Source: Magnolia sinica
Taxonomy: Eukaryota > Streptophyta > Magnoliopsida > Magnoliales > Magnoliaceae
Assembly (NCBI RefSeq): GCF_029962835.1
Contig: NC_080589.1
Coordinates: forward strand, 19,861,586 to 19,925,585
Direction of reading: 5' to 3'
DNA: 64,000 bases
Made by a program: the position numbers and the translations under genes. The notes beneath the pieces were generated by a model. It ran no database searches. It saw nothing but the letters and a program-made list of their open reading frames with translations, and had not been told where the DNA came from. Positions within the stretch are counted from its first letter, which is position 1, and each line of letters begins with the position of its first letter. Below are positions 59,401-64,000 of this stretch, piece after piece.

Positions 59401-60840
59401 AACGATGGTTGGAAATCGATAGTATCACCCAATACGTATTGGTTTCAGTGCCCAACGATACGAGTCAGCCACACTATGAACCTCCCTATTCACTTATTAT
59501 AGCCCCATATTTTAGGGAGAAAAATATTTAAACATGTTTATTAACATGTTTCATTGCATTTTTGTGGGGTTTTGTTTGAGGATACAACTCCGATAAGTAT
59601 ATTTGGTTTCGGTTGCTATGATTTCCGATGCTCCCTTTTTAATCCATGATCACAATATTCCTGATTTAGGAACCACATTTCTCTCACTGGAAGGTTCTAA
59701 ACATTGCAGTTTCTCAACGCATTTCTTTAGACAGACATTATTTTTTTCTTCTTTCCTGATGGCAATCTTTCTCCGAACCTTCAGTCCCTTGTTTCACTCC
59801 GATAGTATCATAGATCAGGATCGATGCAGAGAAAATGAATGCATTTAATGGGCCGTTAGATGATCTCTGTTTTTTTTCCTTTCTGTAACGGCCATTATAG
59901 CGTTTACGACCCCATAACGTGTAATGGTTACTACCGTTACCTTTACATAACATCCGTTATGGCACACCATGGTTAGAATCCATAGTTTAAAAATACGAAA
60001 ACTCGACTCGATGTCCAACCATGTTTGGTTGACTTGAAGACTTGACTCAATGTATAATTATTATAAATTGAAAATATTACGAAAGTAATAAAAAAGGTGA
60101 AACAAAACAGCATCATAGCATATATGCCCCTGTGGTTAAGGTTCTTACTTTGTTTAGTTAACGTTGGGTGTTTGAATTGCACAACAACCGTTTTTTAAAA
60201 TAAAATTCCTCCCTTCATAACCATGAGTTTCACCTCATCACTCCCAGCACCGAGTTTCTATCTCACCGAGTCGAGTTAAGTCAGCGAGTTTTAGAACTAT
60301 TTTAAAATTCACAGTTCTCCATTTCCTGAGGAAGTCCACATTTTAGATTTCGTCCATCAAAATGCCGGGAAGTATTCGTTATGAGGAAATGACCCTCGAA
60401 TCACAGTTACTTCTCTTTCATGACTGACTTAAAATTGAAAGTAACCTTATTATAATTTTTGGCGAACTATGATTTGGTTTTATTTCTGTTTCAAGTACTA
60501 ACAATCACAATTCAATCTGATATGCATACAAACACATCTAATGTTTACCTTCTCTTAACTGCTTGTTCAGGAATCCGAGTGGCTTAGAGTAACTCTGCAC
60601 AAATGGTTGGATGATGAATACTGCCCAGAGCCTACCAATGTAGAAATTAGCAAGATAGCGGCCCACTCGTACTATGAATCTTTGATGGTGAAACAAGTGG
60701 ACCTGGGTGAGATTCTATTGAAGATGGTGAGAGATTTGGAATCAATCTCATACCAAGAAAGCTTTCATGGAGCTTTCTCATCGGCAAATGCTGCTGCACA
60801 TCTAATAGCTCTACGGATAGAGGCGGAAGAGGAGAAGTAG
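56433..60840 (+). CDS. Conserved plant-type protein with plastid-transit-like N terminus (2 exons, 176 aa)
   Basis: Exons 56433-56693 (87 codons) and 60571-60840 (89 codons plus TAG) join in phase 0 across GT-AG sites (CCAG|GTAATT and TTGTTCAG|GAATCC). The first 60 or so residues are rich in Ser, Pro, Thr and Arg with few acids, typical of a chloroplast transit peptide. From about residue 64 the protein turns acidic and ordered (DPQPLVDDLRVPDHWLHP, then ESEWLRVTLHKWLDDEYCPE, AHSYYESLMVKQVDLGEILL, SYQESFHGAFSSANAAAHLI), a mostly helical soluble domain with no membrane segment. The second exon reads like a conserved family, but I cannot name it. The start is the first of two Met (residues 1 and 3). 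Evidence for a real gene: clean splice sites, matching phase and full open frames. Function unknown; plastid location is inference. Confidence 0.75.
59882..59972. mobile_element. GGCCGTTACGG-type MITE, fragment
   Basis: About 90 bp matching the right end of the element at 44028-44359 (GTAACGGCC, CATAACGTGTAATGGTTACT, CCGTTACCTTTAC, TATGGCACACCATGG). The left part is missing. Confidence 0.6.
59991..60301. mobile_element. ACTCGACTCG-type element, related to 47931-48378
   Basis: Begins CATAGTTTAAAAATACG and ends GCGAGTTTTAGAACTAT, weak inverted repeats of CATAGTT(C/T). Shares ACTCGACTCGATGTYCA at the left and the closing GAGTTTTAGAACTAT block with the ARF-intron copy. Confidence 0.55.
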
Positions 60841-63190
60841 ACCTAATTTGGGTGTATATGCTAGGAAATTAGTCTTTAAAAAAAAAAAAAAAAAAAAAAC
60901 TATGCCTCTGTTATCATTGAGCTGATTTTGGAAAATGGCGCGGCTTCAGTATACAGAGTGTGCACTGAGAGTTGGTGCTCACATTACATCTTCACCATTT
61001 AAAGATGGTTGGCGGGAATCTAGCAGCATTTTAAATTTAATTTTTTTTAGCATTTTGAAATAGCTGTTTGAGATTTCCATTGTCTTTGGATGATTGGAGA
61101 TTAATGAAGTTATGATTCTTGGTGTTCTTGGTGCACGCTACGCCCACTAACGCTTCCAATTTTTAAAGTAAGGCCTGGTGCAATACAAAGGTCTGTATGG
61201 TGAGTCTAAGTCTGTCCAAGTGGCTAAATACAGTTTGGAAGTGGATTCAGTTCATATAAATGCATTACTTGCGGAATTGCAAAGGACCATGCTATGCATC
61301 GGAATATGGAGATCAGATAAGCTAAGCAGCGTACCTTGTTGAGACGCCATCGTTGTATGCTTGATGCCGTAGTTTTCCTCTCCTTACACCTTTAGAGAAG
61401 TCCTGTGATGGGAATTATTACTTCCGTTGTGTTGGATTAGGGACCCAGCCCTGTTCTTATAATTTTAAACGATTGAGGAGTGTGGAACCCATCAAAACTC
61501 TTCTTCCTAAGGCTCCACATGAATTTGGTAATCCCAGTCCCATTAAAACACTGTCTGTGTATCATAGTTTTAGCATACCACTCCTTGCATGATTTTAGAT
61601 GCATCACAACTTAGTGGGGTCCACTAGTGCACCCGATTATATTATCCAACACTCAGGACATTCTACACTATTGATCAATAAGACCCACCTTATAGAATTC
61701 TTACATTACTTAGATGCACTTGTCACTGAAATTTGATATTTTCAATGATTTTCACTTATTCAGATCGTTTGGCAAATCCAACTTATTTAGTGCTTAAAAT
61801 TATTTTCACTGAAAATATGGGTCTCTTTTTCAGCTCCTCTCCTTCCACTTATTGCTAAATGTTGAAAGTAGTGTATTAAATTTTCTTTTCAAATTTTTAC
61901 TAAAATAGTCTTAAAATTATTTCAAAATTACAATTCATCACTTTAAAATTTTAGCATTGATGTTAATTTTTAGAGCTTAGTTTTCAATTTATAAAACGGG
62001 ACACCCCAGACGCACTCAAATGCACGTAAACACACGCAAACGCACTGAGATGCAGATTCTACATTTGCAAAGCTTTGTATTGGATCTGGCTACTTGTTAT
62101 TTTAAAGCTTTTGGTGGCAATTAGCCAAGCTGGGCTGGGTTAAAGCATGCCACCAACACCAGCCCAGCCCATCAATTGATTGGGCCTAAAAATAAGCCCA
62201 GTTCCAACCACCACAGGCACTTCGGCTCGATCCAATGTCTCATAAAACTGGCCCAAGCCACACCCACTTCATTATATCATTGGCCATTGAATTATGGTCC
62301 ATGCGATTTTACGGTATGTTGCTAGAAAGTGGGGCAATGCTATCATTTAGATGCAAGGCGTGGCTCTTTGGATCAAGTCCTTGAGCCCATCTGAACTTGG
62401 GTCTTATCGCGGAGAGGCAATGTGTCAGGTTTGGGTCAGCATAGGCCCGATGCTTTTTCTTAGCGGGCACAAAGCCAACCCAGGGCCCATTATCCAAAGG
62501 CCCAACCTAACCCACTTAATATTCATCAAGCCCAAGGCCAACCCAACATGACCCGTTGGGTTGTAACCGTCTTGGGCTTGATCTGGCGTGGCTCGAAAAT
62601 CCTAACTATGAGATCTTTTAGGAGCCAGGCCCTATTTATCCATGAATGATGCAATAGACCAGTTGTTAGGAGTCCTAAGCCATGGGCCTCGTTAGTCAAA
62701 GATTGAAGCATTTGAGTGGGACCAGGATTCAGAATGCTATATCCATGCTTGGTTTTGGATTTGGCAAGTCATCTGGCTCAACAGCCCATTGTAACTTATA
62801 TGGGTCGGTCGGCTCATGTAAAGCAAGTCTGTTTTAATATTTGGTTTTGGGTTCAGGTTTGTGACATAGAGTGGGTCGCGGATAATTTTCATGGCTAAGA
62901 TGGACCAGAAGAGGCCTGATCGCAAGTGGAAGTGATCTGGACTGTTAGGACCTTAAATCGGGCATATCTCGCAATCTAGAATGAGTTATTTGACGTACCA
63001 TATATGATTTTGGGGTAGGACGGGCTACTTTAGCTGCCCAACCCAACCCCACTACGTTGGGTTGCGTATGCCGAATTTTCGAAATACCATCAGATTGGCA
63101 GTCGAATTCCCGTTTTATTTTCGTTTTTACTATTTATAGTAAGTTTTAGTTTGAATATAACTCTTCATCTGCTGGGCTTTAGGTGTTGTG
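60841..63190. other. 3' flank of the second gene, then intergenic
   Basis: A poly-A run at 60878-60899 lies 37 bp after the stop codon. A GGCCCAACC/AGCCCAG-rich stretch (62100-62560) resembles decayed AACCCAACC-type repeats. No further gene recognised. Confidence 0.45.
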
Positions 63191-63340
63191 CCCAACATGA
63201 AAAGTGCTTAAAATAATTAGGAGAACGTCATGATTCAGCGAAATATGACACTTACTATTTTTGGCCCCAACATGAAAAGTGCTTAAAATAATTAGGAGAA
63301 CGTCATGATTCAGCAAAATATGACACTTACTATTTTTGGC
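63191..63340. repeat. 75-bp tandem duplication
   Basis: Two adjacent copies starting CCCAACATGAAAAGTGCTTA at 63191 and 63266, almost identical (one clear change, CAGCG versus CAGCA). 75 is a multiple of three, so the - strand open frame at 63179-63460 repeats the same 25 residues; it has no other support. Confidence 0.9.
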
Positions 63341-64000
63341 CGAACACCATGCGCACCAATAGAGATCATGACCGTCTATAAATAATAAGTTTACTATATA
63401 TAGTAAGTCACGAATTCTAGGAGTTTTAGTTGTATTTTGATTCCAAAACTTGTCCCACAACTTAATATCCCTAGTTAAAGGTTGTGAACTCGTTTATTTC
63501 ATTCATCAATCAAATTACGAATTTTGTGGAATTTATTTATATTTTGCTTCTTCTTTTTTTTTCTCGTGGATTCAAGAAGTCTCTATGAGTAGTCCAGAGA
63601 AGTTCCATGGATTTGGAACAATTATCCCTTTGAGGAAGATAGTGCTTGACCTCACGTCCTTCCCTGTGTTGGTTTGGCAGGTCATCTGTAGGGCTATCAG
63701 CGGACCCTGTTGGCCGGTCCAACTTTCGGTCTTGGCTGCTTTAGTCAGGCTTGTAAAAAAATATTAAGTGGGTGGGCTGGCCCAGGCCTAGAATTTAAAC
63801 CCGTTTTTAATTAGCCGGCTTGAGCTATGTCTAAGAGCCCATCAACCCAGCCCACTCACGGTTTTAAAGACCCAGCCTCGGTCCAGCCCATCGAACCCAT
63901 ATTCATGTGGCTTAGCCCATTAGTAACTAATATCATTTTATGTCCTGCCACCCCAGAAGGATATTTTGATAATTTCATTGACCAGCTATCTAATAAGGAG
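63341..64000. other. Intergenic to the window edge, no gene
   Basis: The 105-codon frame at 63450-63767 has no recognisable domain. GGCTGGCCCAGGCC and CCCAGCCCACTCAC phrases at 63770-63880 recall the repeat at 62100-62560. Confidence 0.4.

Larger units (their letters stand above)
56694..60570 (+). other. 3.9-kb intron of the second gene
   Basis: Holds several repeats and no coding evidence: 56755-57000 (relative of 17975-18330), 57130-57480 (TTGGTCC/GGACCAA-type repeat related to about 19680-20100), a CTTGGATTTTCAATCC-rich stretch at 57620-57920, AAC-type and AAAT-type microsatellites near 59150-59190, and two nested-looking elements at 59882-60301. Its - strand short frames are not genes. 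Confidence 0.75.

Overview
This is plant nuclear DNA: split genes with GT-AG introns, long AT-rich intergenic DNA, many microsatellites and a dense mix of LTR retrotransposons, SINEs and small inverted-repeat elements. A dispersed repeat with ends like GGGCCCACCATGATGTATGTG recurs at least eight times. From memory such repeats are common in magnoliid-type genomes, so a magnoliid (or another early-diverging angiosperm or woody plant) is my guess, not something the window proves. No bacterial, organellar, CRISPR, tRNA or rRNA features were seen.

Only two host genes are supported, both on the + strand and in the right half. The first is a 14-exon auxin response factor of the repressor clade, closest to ARF2 (coding exons between 40509 and 52226, 752 residues). 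Every exon junction was checked for phase. Its introns carry several small transposons and one intron has a GC donor. The second is a two-exon gene for a small protein with a plastid-transit-like first exon (56433-56693 joined to 60571-60840, 176 residues), split by a 3.9-kb intron. Its second exon looks conserved, but I cannot name the family.

Layout. 1-3390: foldback and inverted-repeat elements, including two copies of one element head to head at a TA microsatellite. 3397-9389: a decayed Ty1/copia element on the - strand with both LTRs. 9395-20286: non-coding, small repeats and tandem duplications. 20293-30587: a second copia element of the same family on the + strand with an exact 6-bp flanking duplication. 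Its left LTR is split by a 3.06-kb LTR-like insertion and its right LTR by an 844-bp hAT-like element. 30594-39302: nested MITEs, two SINEs of one family in opposite orientation, and several copies of the GGGCCCACC family. 39303-52226: ARF promoter and gene. 52227-56432: repeats, one copy ending about 130 bp before the second gene. 56433-60840: second gene. 60841-64000: non-coding, with a 75-bp tandem duplication.

I found no new multi-gene system. The most interesting material is the insertion history (nested elements with clear target-site duplications), the head-to-head element pair, several hAT-like MITEs whose whole body is built of short palindromic repeats, and features of the ARF gene (GC-AG intron, upstream ORF, palindrome pair in the promoter, stop codon inside a donor-like site).
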